From positions 310,001-374,000 of the forward strand of contig NZ_NINW01000049.1 of NCBI RefSeq assembly GCF_002188465.1: a stretch of DNA of 64,000 nt, read 5' to 3'. Within the stretch, counting starts at the first letter, position 1; every line of letters starts with the position of its first letter. Source of the stretch: Pigmentiphaga sp. NML080357 (GTDB taxonomy: Bacteria > Pseudomonadota > Gammaproteobacteria > Burkholderiales > Burkholderiaceae_B). Positions 42,281 through 51,586 of this stretch are shown one piece after another. The notes under the pieces were generated by a model, which saw only the letters and a list, made by a program, of their open reading frames with translations, searched no databases and was not told the origin of the DNA. Both the position numbers and the translations under genes were made by a program.

Positions 42281-43684
42281 ATGACGCCATGTCCCCCAAC
42301 GGCTTCCGACCCCGCCAGCCCGCGTTTCGCGGCCGGGCGGCACGCCCTGCGCGGCGGGATGCTCAGCTTCCACGCCGACCCGTTCCTGGCCGAGCCGGCC
42401 GAATCGTTCGTCCATTTGCCCGATGCGCTGGTGGTGATCGAAGACGGCAAGATCCTCGAGGCCGGGCCTTATGACGGGCTGCGGGCGCGGGTGGAAGGGT
42501 CCATGCCCGTCGCGCACTATCCCGACGCGCTTATCCTGCCGGGCTTTATCGACACCCATATCCACTACCCACAGACGCAGATGATCGGCGCCTGCGGCGA
42601 GCAATTGCTGGAGTGGCTGCACAAGTACACCTTCGTGACCGAGCAACAGTTCGCCCATCGCGCCCACGCCGAAGTGGTGAGCGAGCTGTTCTTGCGGGAG
42701 TTGCTGCGCGCGGGCACGACGACCGCGGCCGTGTATTGCACGGTGCACCCCGAGTCGGTGGATGCGTTTTTCGAAGTTTCGGAGCGCTTCGGGACGTGCA
42801 TGATCGCCGGCAAGGTGCTGATGGACCGGAATGCACCGCCTGCCCTGCTCGATACCGCGGAGTCCGGGTACGCGCAGTCCAAGGCGCTGATAGAAAAATG
42901 GCACGGCAAGGGGCGGCAGCTCTATTGCATTACGCCCCGCTTCGCGGGGACGTCGTCCGAGGCGCAACTCGCGGCAGCGGCCCGTCTCTGGCGCGAACAT
43001 CCCGGGACTTACGTCCAGACCCACCTGAGCGAGAACCTGGGCGAGGTGGACTGGATCGCCGAGCTCTTTCCCCATCACGACGACTACTTCAACGTCTACC
43101 AGCGCGCCGGACTCGCCGGGCCGCGGGCGATCTTCGCGCACGCGGTGCATGTGTCGGAAGGAGAACTGTGCGCCTGTCACCGGTCCGGCGCGGCGCTGGC
43201 GCATTGCCCGACTTCCAACCTGTTCCTGGGCAGCGGGCTGTTCCGCCTGTTCGACGCCAAGCGGGCCGACCGGCCGGTGCGGGTGGGACTGGGCACGGAC
43301 ATCGGCGGCGGCACGGCGTTCTCGCAACTGCAGACCCTGAACGAGGCCTACAAGGTGGCGGCGCTGAACCAGACACGGCTGACCGCGGCGCATGCCTTCT
43401 ACCTGGCCACGCGCGGCGGCGCGCATGCCTTGTACCTCGACGATCGCCTGGGCGCGATCGAGGCCGGCTACGAGGCGGACCTGGTGGTGCTGGACCTGAA
43501 GTCCACGCCGTTGATGGATTTCCGCATGCGCTATTGCGCCGACCTGATGGAGCGGCTGTTCGTGCTGATGACGCTGGGCGACGACCGGGCGGTGCGCGCC
43601 ACTTACGTGGCGGGGCGGCCCGTGTACGACCGCGCGCGCCAGCCCCAGCCGTTTCGCCATGCAGACGGCGCGGCGCCGGCCTGA
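42281..43684 (+). CDS. guaD: Guanine deaminase
   Basis: 467 aa from ATG 42281, which has CGAGGACG upstream; the longer frame start at 42221 lacks an RBS. It is an amidohydrolase with the Zn pair LPGFIDTHIHYPQTQMIG, the substrate-binding ITPRFAGTSSEAQ, the Zn His in VQTHLSENLGEVDWI, a further His in AHAVHVSEGE, and the Asp in GLGTDIGGGTAFS. These are specific for guanine deaminase, which converts guanine to xanthine. The gene stands alone in its direction and is followed by the convergent chemoreceptor gene. Confidence 0.93.
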   Translation: MTPCPPTASDPASPRFAAGRHALRGGMLSFHADPFLAEPAESFVHLPDALVVIEDGKILEAGPYDGLRARVEGSMPVAHYPDALILPGFIDTHIHYPQTQMIGACGEQLLEWLHKYTFVTEQQFAHRAHAEVVSELFLRELLRAGTTTAAVYCTVHPESVDAFFEVSERFGTCMIAGKVLMDRNAPPALLDTAESGYAQSKALIEKWHGKGRQLYCITPRFAGTSSEAQLAAAARLWREHPGTYVQTHLSENLGEVDWIAELFPHHDDYFNVYQRAGLAGPRAIFAHAVHVSEGELCACHRSGAALAHCPTSNLFLGSGLFRLFDAKRADRPVRVGLGTDIGGGTAFSQLQTLNEAYKVAALNQTRLTAAHAFYLATRGGAHALYLDDRLGAIEAGYEADLVVLDLKSTPLMDFRMRYCADLMERLFVLMTLGDDRAVRATYVAGRPVYDRARQPQPFRHADGAAPA

Positions 43685-43697
43685 AGCGGCGGGCCGC

Positions 43698-45008
43698 TCA
43701 TTCTTCCACGTTGAATGCCTGCACGGCCTGCTTGGCGCTATCCCGGATCCTGGCGATGGCCTCGCCGCCCGCATTGGCGAGGTCCAGTCCCTTGCGCGCC
43801 TGCGCCAGGCTCTCGTTCATGCCTTCGACTGCCAGCCGGGCGTCGGCCTGAATGGTCTCGATCATGGCGGAGATTTCCGCCGTGGAGCCGTTGGTGCGTT
43901 CCGACAGCTTGCGCACTTCGTCGGCCACGACGGCAAAGCCGCGGCCGGCATCTCCGGCCCGCGCGGCCTCGATGGCGGCGTTGAGGGCGAGCAGATTGGT
44001 CTGGGAGGCGATGTCGCGGATGGTCTTGAGGATGGATCCGATCTGTTCGGACTGGTGGCCAAGTTTCTCGATGCGCCCGGACGTATGCTGGACCGAGTCG
44101 GAGATCTTGCGCACTTCGAGTACGGTGGCCTCGATGACCTCGGCGCCGCGTTCGGATACCTCGGCGGTTTCGAACGAGACCTGGTAGGCGCGCTTGGCGC
44201 CTTCCCGCTCCGCCTGGCGCGCGACCACCTTGTCGGTGATGTCGGCGGCGATCTTCATGACCTTGTACAGCTTGCCGTCCATGTCGAACACGGGGTTGTA
44301 CGAGGCCTCCATCCAGATCCGGCGGCCGTCTTTGGCCCGCCTTTCGTATTGCCCGCCGAGCGCCTCGCCGCGGTTGAGCCGCTGCCAGAATTCCTGGTAC
44401 TCGGGGCTGGCCGCGAAAGCTTCGTCGCACAGGATGCGGTGGTGCCGGCCGACGATTTCCTCCGAGGAATAGCCCATTAGGCGCGAGAAGTTGCCGTTGA
44501 CGGAGAGAATGTGGCCGTCGGGCGCGAACTCCACCACCGCGACCGAGCGGTCGATGGCGGTCTGCTTGCTGGCCAGTTCGTTCTCGCGGTGGACGCGCCG
44601 GGTGATGTCGGAGGCGACTTTCACGATCTTGGCCAGCTTGCGGTCGCGGTCGAAGACCGGGTTGTAGGTGGCTTCGAGCCAGATCTGCTGCCCGGTCGCG
44701 GTGAGCCGCTTGAAGGTGCCGGAAACATGCTCGCCGGCGTTCAGCTTGGCCCAGAACGCCTGGTATCCGGGGCTGGCGGCATAGGCCGGGTCGCAGAAGA
44801 TGCGGTGGTGCCGCCCCTGGATTTGTTCCTGGGTGTACCCCATATATTGGAGGAAGTTGGCGTTGGCGCGCAGAACGAGGCCCGTGGGCTCGAACTCGAT
44901 GATGGCCATGGACGCGTTCAGCGCGGCGACGAAGGCTTCGTATTCGTCGGTGCGCCGGGCATGGTCGGCCAGCTGCTGCTTGAGCCGGAGAGCCTTGAAT
45001 CCGAACAT
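43698..45008 (-). CDS. Soluble PAS-PAS methyl-accepting chemotaxis protein
   Basis: 436 aa from ATG 45008 with GGAGACAGC before it. Two tandem PAS domains (residues about 20-140 and 145-265) share the near-repeat [20 protein letters not shown] and [20 protein letters not shown], and both end in [16 protein letters not shown]. The C-terminal half is an MCP signalling domain with the conserved hairpin [20 protein letters not shown] and [15 protein letters not shown]. There is no membrane helix, so it is cytoplasmic, and it lacks a CheR-binding pentapeptide. PAS cofactor unknown; a BdlA- or Aer-like energy or redox sensor is likely. Confidence 0.9.
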   Translation of the reverse strand: MFGFKALRLKQQLADHARRTDEYEAFVAALNASMAIIEFEPTGLVLRANANFLQYMGYTQEQIQGRHHRIFCDPAYAASPGYQAFWAKLNAGEHVSGTFKRLTATGQQIWLEATYNPVFDRDRKLAKIVKVASDITRRVHRENELASKQTAIDRSVAVVEFAPDGHILSVNGNFSRLMGYSSEEIVGRHHRILCDEAFAASPEYQEFWQRLNRGEALGGQYERRAKDGRRIWMEASYNPVFDMDGKLYKVMKIAADITDKVVARQAEREGAKRAYQVSFETAEVSERGAEVIEATVLEVRKISDSVQHTSGRIEKLGHQSEQIGSILKTIRDIASQTNLLALNAAIEAARAGDAGRGFAVVADEVRKLSERTNGSTAEISAMIETIQADARLAVEGMNESLAQARKGLDLANAGGEAIARIRDSAKQAVQAFNVEE

Positions 45009-45118
45009 GTTGCTGTCTCCGCGAGATGGATGGCAAAGAACGGTATGGGAGAGCGCTTCTATACTTCTTTGTGGGCGCGCAGATGGGCCGTACGCAGAAT
45101 GGCCGCTCGATAGGCGGT

Positions 45119-45171
45119 CTATCGGCAACATGTGCCTCAAGATGACATGATGTCACATTTTGTTACAAAAT
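45119..45171. promoter_or_regulatory. Palindromes and a possible sigma-28 -10 box between the MCP and gshB genes
   Basis: TGACATGATGTCA (45143-45155) and ATTTTGTTACAAAAT (45157-45171) are adjacent perfect palindromes. On the minus strand GCCGATAG (45126-45119) resembles the flagellar sigma-28 -10 box, with a weak -35. The block TGTCAYA-N3-TGTTACAAAA recurs before the LuxR gene. Confidence 0.45.
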
Positions 45172-45310
45172 TGGGTCGGAGCTTTTTGATGTCGCGACAT
45201 ATCCAAAAGCCCGCGGCGGTGATAGGCGCTTGCCGGCTGGGCGCCATGGCGGCTTGCTAGAATCGACCTCCCTTTCCGCGCTCGCCTTCCGCGGGCATTC
45301 AAGGCCATCC

Positions 45311-46288
45311 ATGCACGTACTTTTCATTGTTGACCCGCTTCCCGCGCTCAAGGCCTACAAGGACACTTCCGTGGCGATGATGCGGGCGCTCGTGGCGCGC
45401 GGCCATAGGCTGAGCGTGGCCATGCAGGGCGATCTCTACGTCATCGACGGCGCGGTGCGCACCGCCTCGCGGCCGATCGAACTCGTGCCCGGTGCGGATC
45501 CGCACGGGCACGACTGGTGGCAGGAGGGTCCTGAGGGCGACCAGCCGCTGACGGCGTTCGACGCGGTGCTGATGCGCAAGGACCCGCCGTTCGACATGGA
45601 ATACGTGTATTCCACCCATTTGCTGGAACGCGCCGAGGCGCAGGGCGCCAAGGTGTTCAATTCCGGCGCGGCCATCCGCAACCACCCCGAGAAGCTGGCG
45701 ATCGCCGAATTCCCGCATCTGACCGTGCCCACGCTGGTGACCCGCGACATGGCCCGCCTGAAGGCCTTCCACCGCGAGCACCACGACGTCATCGTCAAGC
45801 CGCTGGACGGCATGGGCGGCACCGGTATCTTCCGCCTGGCGCCGAAAGAGGCCAACCTGAACGCCATCCTGGAGACGCTGACCGACAACGGCCAGCGCAG
45901 CATCATGGCGCAGCGCTACATTCCCGAGATCCTGCAGGGCGACAAGCGGGTACTGCTGATAGGCGGCGAGCCCGTGCCGTACTGCCTGGCGCGCATTCCA
46001 CAGGCGGGCGAGACCCGGGGCAACCTGGCGGCGGGCGGGCGTGGCGTGGCGCAGCCGCTGTCCGAACGCGACCTGGCCATCGCCCGCGAGCTCGGCCCCA
46101 AGCTGGCCGCGCGCGGATTGCTGCTGGTGGGGCTGGACGTGATCGGCGACTACGTCACCGAGATCAATGTGACGAGTCCCACGACCTTCTGTGAAATCAC
46201 CGAGCAGACCGGATTCGACGTCGGCGCGATGTTCGCGCAGGCCCTGGAGGACGCCGTCTCCGCCCTGCCGGGAGCGAGATCGGCATGA
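45311..46288 (+). CDS. gshB: Glutathione synthetase
   Basis: 325 aa from ATG 45311 (MHVLFIVDPLPALKAYKDTS). It is an ATP-grasp ligase: LMRKDPPFDMEYVYSTHLLE, IVKPLDGMGGTGIFRL (ATP loop), QRYIPEILQGDKRVLLIGGE and GLDVIGDYVTEINVTSPTTF. It joins gamma-glutamylcysteine with glycine. It overlaps the following EIIA gene by 4 bp; the gshB-ptsIIA-HPr-EI order is common in betaproteobacteria. Confidence 0.97.
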   Translation: MHVLFIVDPLPALKAYKDTSVAMMRALVARGHRLSVAMQGDLYVIDGAVRTASRPIELVPGADPHGHDWWQEGPEGDQPLTAFDAVLMRKDPPFDMEYVYSTHLLERAEAQGAKVFNSGAAIRNHPEKLAIAEFPHLTVPTLVTRDMARLKAFHREHHDVIVKPLDGMGGTGIFRLAPKEANLNAILETLTDNGQRSIMAQRYIPEILQGDKRVLLIGGEPVPYCLARIPQAGETRGNLAAGGRGVAQPLSERDLAIARELGPKLAARGLLLVGLDVIGDYVTEINVTSPTTFCEITEQTGFDVGAMFAQALEDAVSALPGARSA

Positions 46289-46698
46289 CTGGCGTCGTCA
46301 TCGTTGCGCACGAGCCCCTGGCTTCGTCGCTGCTTTCCTGTGCGTCGCACATCTTCGGCGAACTGTCGGGCGTGCTGGCCTACGATGCCGGCAACGACGA
46401 GGATCCCGACCAGATGTTCCGAGCGGTGCTCGAGCGCATCGAGTCCGTGGCGGCCGGCGAGGGGGTCCTGGTGCTGACCGACGTGGTGGGCGCCACTCCT
46501 TCCAACCAGACCGACAGGGCCGCGCGCGAGGCTACGCGGCACGGCACGCCCACGACCGTGCTGGCCGGCGTCAACATACCGATGCTGCTGCGCACCTTGC
46601 CTTATCGCCACCTTTCCCTTGATGATCTGGCGCAGCGCGCGCTGGCCGGCGGCACGCAAGGCGTCTTGCGCGTCGACGGCGAACCTGAAGACCATTGA
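46285..46698 (+). CDS. PTS EIIA component, mannose-family
   Basis: 137 aa EIIA-Man-type domain with the phosphorylated His9 in VVIVAHEPLASSL and the pattern ASHIFGELSG followed by VLVLTDVVGATPSNQT. No EIIB, EIIC or EIID follows, so this is probably a regulatory PTS branch, not a sugar importer. It is coupled to gshB (4-bp overlap) and HPr (2-bp gap to ATG 46701). Confidence 0.93.
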   Translation: MTGVVIVAHEPLASSLLSCASHIFGELSGVLAYDAGNDEDPDQMFRAVLERIESVAAGEGVLVLTDVVGATPSNQTDRAAREATRHGTPTTVLAGVNIPMLLRTLPYRHLSLDDLAQRALAGGTQGVLRVDGEPEDH

Positions 46699-46700
46699 CC

Positions 46701-46970
46701 ATGCCGAGCATCGACATCGCCGTTATCAACAAGCTGGGCCTGCACGCGCGGGCATCCGCCAAGCTCACCCAGCTCGCGAGCAAGTTCCGCAGCGAGATCC
46801 ACATCGCCCGCGGTTCGCGCCGCGTCAACGCCAAGAGCATCATGGGGGTCATGATGCTGGCGGCGGGCATGGGCAGCAAGGTCACGGTCGACGCCGAGGG
46901 CGAGGATGCCCAGGAGGCCCTGGACCAGATCCAGGCGCTGTTCGCGCAAAAGTTCGGCGAGGCCGAGTAG
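46701..46970 (+). CDS. ptsH: HPr phosphocarrier protein
   Basis: 89 aa from ATG 46701. The active-site His15 is in NKLGLHARASAKLTQLASKF and the regulatory Ser46 in KSIMGVMMLAAGMGSKV. It passes phosphate from EI to the EIIA. The presence of Ser46 fits an HprK/P-regulated HPr as found in many betaproteobacteria, though no hprK is in this window. EI begins 3 bp after the stop. Confidence 0.96.
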   Translation: MPSIDIAVINKLGLHARASAKLTQLASKFRSEIHIARGSRRVNAKSIMGVMMLAAGMGSKVTVDAEGEDAQEALDQIQALFAQKFGEAE

Positions 46971-46973
46971 CCC

Positions 46974-48710
46974 ATGGAAACCTCGATGCTGGCCTTGCAC
47001 GGACTGGGAGTGTCGCGTGGCTATGCCATTGGCCGCGCCGTGGTCATCGGCGCGGCCGCCCTCGAGGTTTCCCACTACCGCATTGCCGAGGAGGACGTCG
47101 AGGCCGAATGCGCCCGCCTCGAAGCCGCCATCCGCGCCGCCTCGGACGAACTGGCCCAGCTGGCCGCCCATCTGCCCGCCGACGTGCCGCGCGAACTCGG
47201 CGCCATCCTCCAGGTGCACAGCATGATCCTGGCCGACGCGATGATTTCGCACGAGCCGCTGCAGATCATCCGCACCCGCCACTACAACGCCGAATGGGCG
47301 CTGACCGCCCAGGGCCAGGCGCTGGCCGAGCAGTTCGAGCAGATGGACGACGAGTACATGCGCGAGCGCGGCGGCGACGTCCGGCAGGTGATCGAGCGCG
47401 TCCTCCACGCGCTGGCCGAGGCGGACGGGCGCCCGCGCAACTTGAAGAGCTCGGCGATCGCCGAGCATGGCGATCCGCTCATCGTCGTCGCTCACGACAT
47501 CGCGCCTGCCGACATGCTCAAGCTTCGCGGCGCGCGCTTTGCCGCGTTCACCACCGACCTGGGCGGGGCGACTTCGCATACCGCCATCGTGGCCCGAAGC
47601 ATGGGCGTGCCGGCCGTGGTGGCGCTGGGCGTGGCGCGCACGCTGCTGCGCGACGGCGACATGGTGATCGTCGACGGCGAGGCCGGCGTGCTGCTGGTCA
47701 ATCCGCCGCCGCGGGTCGTGGCCGAGTACCGGACCCGGCAGGCGGACTACGCCCGCGAACGCGCCACCCTGGCGACGCTGCGCGACGTGCCGGCCATCAC
47801 GCTGGACGGCGTGGTGGTGTCCATGCTGGCCAACATCGAATTGCCGGAAGAGGCGCAGGCCGCCGTCGACGCGGGCGCCGAGGGCATCGGACTGTTTCGC
47901 AGCGAGTTCCTGTTCATGGGCCGCGACGACCTGCCCGGCGAAGACGAGCAGTACGAAGCCTATGCCTCGGTCGTGCGCACGCTGGGCGGCCGGCCCGTGA
48001 CCATACGGACGCTGGACATCGGCGCCGACAAGACCCTGGACGGCGAGGCCACCGTGGCCACCAACCCGGCGCTGGGCAAGCGCGCCATCCGCTATTGCCT
48101 GGCGCACCCTGAACTGTTCGCCACCCAGCTCCGCGCCATCCTGCGCGCCTCGGCGCACGGCCCGGTGCGGGTGCTGATCCCCATGGTCGCCCACCTGCGC
48201 GAAGCCCGCGCCGCCTATGCGGCCATCGCCGCGGCCCGGCAGGAGCTCGATGCCCGGGGACAGGCGTACGGCCAGAACATCCTGGTGGGCGCGATGGTGG
48301 AGGTCCCCGCGGTCGCGATCGCCATCGAACCGTTCGTCGACGCCTTCGATTTCCTGTCGATAGGCACCAATGACCTGATCCAGTACACGCTTGCGATCGA
48401 CCGGGCCGACCCCGACGTGGCCGATTTGTACGACCCGCTGCATCCGGCCGTGCTGCGCCTGGTGGCCAACACCATCAACGCCGGCGCGCGCGCCGGCAAG
48501 CCCGTGTCGGTCTGCGGCGAGATGGCCGGCGACACCGAACTGACCCGGCTGCTGCTGGGGCTGGGCCTGACGCAGTTCTCCATGCACCCGCAGCAGCTGC
48601 TGGACGTCAAGCGCGAGATCCTGCATGCGCATTCCAATGCGCTGCGGACCAAAGTGGCGGCGGTCCTGAACCGGGCGTCGGAAATGGATCTTTCCCTGCT
48701 GAACCAATAG
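46974..48710 (+). CDS. ptsI: PTS enzyme I (phosphoenolpyruvate-protein phosphotransferase)
   Basis: 578 aa, full length. The N-terminal domain holds the phosphorylated His in DLGGATSHTAIVARSMGVPA (about 190). The C-terminal barrel has FRSEFLFMGRDDLPGEDEQY, the PEP site TIRTLDIGADKTLDGE-like and MVEVPAVAIAIEPFVDAFDF, and the catalytic Cys in GKPVSVCGEMAGD (about 502). It moves phosphate from PEP to HPr and completes the regulatory chain EI-HPr-EIIA next to gshB. Confidence 0.97.
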   Translation: METSMLALHGLGVSRGYAIGRAVVIGAAALEVSHYRIAEEDVEAECARLEAAIRAASDELAQLAAHLPADVPRELGAILQVHSMILADAMISHEPLQIIRTRHYNAEWALTAQGQALAEQFEQMDDEYMRERGGDVRQVIERVLHALAEADGRPRNLKSSAIAEHGDPLIVVAHDIAPADMLKLRGARFAAFTTDLGGATSHTAIVARSMGVPAVVALGVARTLLRDGDMVIVDGEAGVLLVNPPPRVVAEYRTRQADYARERATLATLRDVPAITLDGVVVSMLANIELPEEAQAAVDAGAEGIGLFRSEFLFMGRDDLPGEDEQYEAYASVVRTLGGRPVTIRTLDIGADKTLDGEATVATNPALGKRAIRYCLAHPELFATQLRAILRASAHGPVRVLIPMVAHLREARAAYAAIAAARQELDARGQAYGQNILVGAMVEVPAVAIAIEPFVDAFDFLSIGTNDLIQYTLAIDRADPDVADLYDPLHPAVLRLVANTINAGARAGKPVSVCGEMAGDTELTRLLLGLGLTQFSMHPQQLLDVKREILHAHSNALRTKVAAVLNRASEMDLSLLNQ

Positions 48711-48768
48711 GCGCGCGCCTTCTGCGGCGTTTTGCCGCGCCAAGGTCCTATTCCCATGGTGGTGAGTA

Positions 48769-48788
48769 TGTCATAGAATGTTACAAAA
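48769..48788. promoter_or_regulatory. TGTCA-Y-A-N3-TGTTACAAAA element, copy before luxR
   Basis: Sixteen of 20 bases equal 45151-45170, the element between the MCP and gshB genes. It is A/T-rich in a GC-rich genome and 20 bp from the LuxR start codon, so it may be a shared promoter or operator. It lies within a looser TATGTC...GACATA dyad (48767-48797). Confidence 0.4.
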
Positions 48789-48807
48789 ACCGACATAGCC
48801 AGGTGGA

Positions 48808-49584
48808 ATGAAGAGACCCGCGTCCGCTTCATCGAAGCCGCCGCGCCGTGCCGCGGCCCGAAGCATGGAAAGCCATGAAACGACGACGCGTGCGCTGCGA
48901 ACCCTGCGCCCTTTGTTCGAGTCATCGTCGCTGGCGGATCTCAGAAAAGTGGTGCGGGACTTTGCAAGCGAGCTCGGTGCCTTGCGCCACGCGCTCGGCA
49001 TAGTCGAACGCGCGCCCGGCGGTCCGGTGCTGCGCTGGCTGTGCGAGGACGCGCCAAAATGGTGGAGCGGGTTCCGACTCGAGTTCCCGCCGCTGGTCGC
49101 AAGAGGCGGATGGCGCGCCGGCCAGATTCGCACGGTGCGTCGCGCGCTGGATGACGTCGCGCCGTTGCCCGCCCATGTCGAGCTGCGCCGCCTCGGGGCC
49201 TACAGCGCCGTGTTCCTGGCGGCCGAGGCGCTGCACCCCGGCGACATGGTGGCCTGCCTTTCGTTGCTGTTCACTTCCGGCAGCCGGATGGCCCTGCCGG
49301 CCGCGCATGGCCACTTGACGGGCCTGTGCCACCACGCCGCCTCGCTCGTGCTCGACGCCTACCTGCGGCTGCCCAGCCCCGTGCCGGAGCCGGCGCGGCT
49401 CTCGGCGCGCGAGCTGGAGTGCCTGCGCTGGGCCGCGGTGGGCAAGACCAGTTGGGAAACCGCCCTCATCCTCGGCGTGAGCGAACGCACGGTGAATTTC
49501 CACTTCGGCAATGTCTTCGGCAAGCTCAAGGTCAACAACAAGCAGGCCGCGGTCGCGCAGGCCATCTTCCAGGGGCTGCTGTAG
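48808..49584 (+). CDS. LuxR-family transcriptional regulator (solo)
   Basis: 258 aa. The C-terminal GerE/LuxR helix-turn-helix (about residues 190-255) reads LSARELECLRWAAVGKTSWE and TALILGVSERTVNFHFGNVF, the conserved set for LuxR regulators. The N-terminal part has weak autoinducer-binding character (WLCEDAPKWWSGFRLEFPP, GRMALPAAHGHLTGLCHHA-like). No luxI synthase is in the window, so it is a candidate solo or orphan LuxR. A TGTTACAAAA-containing 20-bp element lies just upstream (48769-48788). Confidence 0.85.
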   Translation: MKRPASASSKPPRRAAARSMESHETTTRALRTLRPLFESSSLADLRKVVRDFASELGALRHALGIVERAPGGPVLRWLCEDAPKWWSGFRLEFPPLVARGGWRAGQIRTVRRALDDVAPLPAHVELRRLGAYSAVFLAAEALHPGDMVACLSLLFTSGSRMALPAAHGHLTGLCHHAASLVLDAYLRLPSPVPEPARLSARELECLRWAAVGKTSWETALILGVSERTVNFHFGNVFGKLKVNNKQAAVAQAIFQGLL

Positions 49585-49635
49585 GCGGCGGCCGGCGGGC
49601 TTCCCGGGGCCGGGTGATACAATCCTCGCAACTTT

Positions 49636-49693
49636 ACTGGCGCCGATTTGCCTGGTCCGCTTGCGGGCGCCTCATAAATCCTGCTAAAGAGCT
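49636..49693 (+). promoter_or_regulatory. SAM-II (SAM-alpha) riboswitch
   Basis: GGCGCC (49639-49644), GATTTG, a variable part, GCTTGCGGGCGCC, TAAA, then GCTAAAGAGC. These are the conserved blocks and P1 pairing of the SAM-II riboswitch. The last block ends about 10 bp before the metX start codon, so ligand binding would hide the ribosome site. A -10-like GATACAAT lies near 49616. Confidence 0.88.
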
Positions 49694-49702
49694 CCGTCCA
49701 TC

Positions 49703-50938
49703 GTGTCTTCCGATTCGCATCTCGAAGAGGCGTTGACCGCCTTCCTCGACACTCCCGCCGCACCTCCCATCGGCCCTGATTCCGTCGGCATCGTCCAGCC
49801 GGAGACCATGGTCTTCGACGAACCGCTGCAGCTTGCGAACGGCACGGCCTTCGGCCCCTATTCGCTCACCATCGAGACCTATGGCCGGCTCAACGCCGAC
49901 CGGACCAATGCCGTGCTGGTCTGCCACGCGCTGAATGCCTCGCATCACGTGGCGGGCGTTTCGGCCGACGATCCGTCCGACCTGGGATGGTGGGACAACA
50001 TGGTGGGGCCGGGCAAGCCGCTCGACACCAACCGGTTTTTCGTCATCGGCATCAACAACCTCGGCTCCTGTTTCGGTTCCACCGGGCCGGCCAGCCTCGA
50101 TCCCAGGACCGGCCGCCCGTACGGCGCGTCGTTCCCCGTCGTGACGGTCGAGGACTGGGTCCATGCGCAGGCGAGGGTGGCGGACCGCCTGGGCATCCGG
50201 CGCTTTGCCGCGGTCATGGGCGGATCGCTGGGCGGCATGCAGGCGCTGAGCTGGGCCATCACCTATCCCGAGCGCGTGGCGCATTGCATCGTCATCGCCA
50301 GCACGCCGCGCCTGTCGGCCCAGAACATCGCCTTCAACGAAGTGGCGCGGCGCGCCATCATCACCGATCCCGAGTTCCACGGCGGCGATTTCTATGCCCA
50401 CGGCACGGTGCCGCGCAACGGCCTGTCGGTGGCCCGGATGATCGGACACATCACCTACCTGTCGGGCGACGACATGGCCGAGAAGTTCGGCCGCGCGCAA
50501 CGTTCGCCCGGGGCCGGCGGCGCATTCCGCTACGGCTACGACGTGGAGTTCGAGGTGGAGTCCTACCTGCGCTACCAGGGCGAGAAGTTCTCCAAGTACT
50601 TCGATGCCAACACCTATCTGCTGATCACGCGCGCGCTGGACTACTTCGATCCCGCCAAGCAGACCGGCGGCGACCTCGCCAAGGCGCTGGCGCCGGCCAA
50701 GGCCGAGTTCCTGCTGACCTCGTTCACCACCGACTGGCGCTTTCCGCCTTCGTGCTCGCGCGAGATCGTGCAGGCGCTGCTGCGCAACGGCCGCCCGGTC
50801 ACGTATGCCGAGATCGAGGCGCCGCACGGCCATGACGCCTTCCTGCTCGACGACCCCCGCTACCATGCCGTGGTCCGCGGCTACTACGATCGCGTCGCGC
50901 GCCAGCTGGGACTGGTCGGGAATGGAGGTGCGCAATGA
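49703..50938 (+). CDS. metX: Homoserine O-acyltransferase (MetX family)
   Basis: 411 aa alpha/beta hydrolase-fold acyltransferase. The nucleophile is in [17 protein letters not shown] (Ser about 173), the oxyanion region in [20 protein letters not shown], and Asp/His at the end in [15 protein letters not shown]. It acylates homoserine for methionine synthesis; acetyl versus succinyl donor cannot be told safely. The start is a GTG at 49703 right behind the riboswitch. It overlaps metW by 4 bp (ATGA), the known metXW arrangement. Confidence 0.95.
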   Translation: MSSDSHLEEALTAFLDTPAAPPIGPDSVGIVQPETMVFDEPLQLANGTAFGPYSLTIETYGRLNADRTNAVLVCHALNASHHVAGVSADDPSDLGWWDNMVGPGKPLDTNRFFVIGINNLGSCFGSTGPASLDPRTGRPYGASFPVVTVEDWVHAQARVADRLGIRRFAAVMGGSLGGMQALSWAITYPERVAHCIVIASTPRLSAQNIAFNEVARRAIITDPEFHGGDFYAHGTVPRNGLSVARMIGHITYLSGDDMAEKFGRAQRSPGAGGAFRYGYDVEFEVESYLRYQGEKFSKYFDANTYLLITRALDYFDPAKQTGGDLAKALAPAKAEFLLTSFTTDWRFPPSCSREIVQALLRNGRPVTYAEIEAPHGHDAFLLDDPRYHAVVRGYYDRVARQLGLVGNGGAQ

Positions 50939-51552
50939 GCCGCGCCGCCTTGCGCCCGGACCTGGCGCGCATCGCCGGCTGGATCGCCGACGGGTCGCGC
51001 GTGCTCGACCTGGGCTGCGGCGACGGCACCTTGCTTGCCCACCTGCGCGATGCGCAGCAGGCGCGCACCATAGGCGTGGAGATCAGCGACCAGCACGTGA
51101 TCGAGTGCGCCCGCAAGGGCGTCAACGTCATCCAGCAGAACCTGGAGGATGGCCTCGCCTTGTTCGAGGACGGCCAGTTCGACACCGTCGTGCTGTCGCA
51201 GACGCTGCAGGCGGTGCACAACACCGAGCGCATCCTGCTCGAGATGGCGCGGGTCGGGCGCGAGGGCATCGTCTCTTTCCCGAATTTCGGCCATTGGACG
51301 CACGGCCTGTCCATCCTGCGCGGACACATGCCGGTCACGGGCCAGATGCCCTACCAGTGGTACAACACGCCCAACATCCACCTGTGCACGCTGAAGGATT
51401 TCGAGGCGCTGGCGGCCAAGCTGGACCTGCGCATCCTCGCCCGCGCCACCTTCGCCGACGACAGGGAGATCTCGTGGCTGCCGGGATGGCGCAGCACGCT
51501 CGCCGTCTACCGTTTCGCCTCGCCGATGGCGCACGGGGCGAGGGCCGCGTGA
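50935..51552 (+). CDS. metW: Methionine biosynthesis protein MetW
   Basis: 205 aa class I methyltransferase-like protein with the SAM-binding loop [17 protein letters not shown] and the MetW-typical [20 protein letters not shown], then [15 protein letters not shown]. MetW works with MetX in methionine synthesis in many proteobacteria. Position and overlap with metX support the call. Confidence 0.95.
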   Translation: MSRAALRPDLARIAGWIADGSRVLDLGCGDGTLLAHLRDAQQARTIGVEISDQHVIECARKGVNVIQQNLEDGLALFEDGQFDTVVLSQTLQAVHNTERILLEMARVGREGIVSFPNFGHWTHGLSILRGHMPVTGQMPYQWYNTPNIHLCTLKDFEALAAKLDLRILARATFADDREISWLPGWRSTLAVYRFASPMAHGARAA

Positions 51553-51586
51553 ATCCCGGCCGGGCCTGCGCAAAGGTGCCCGCGGA

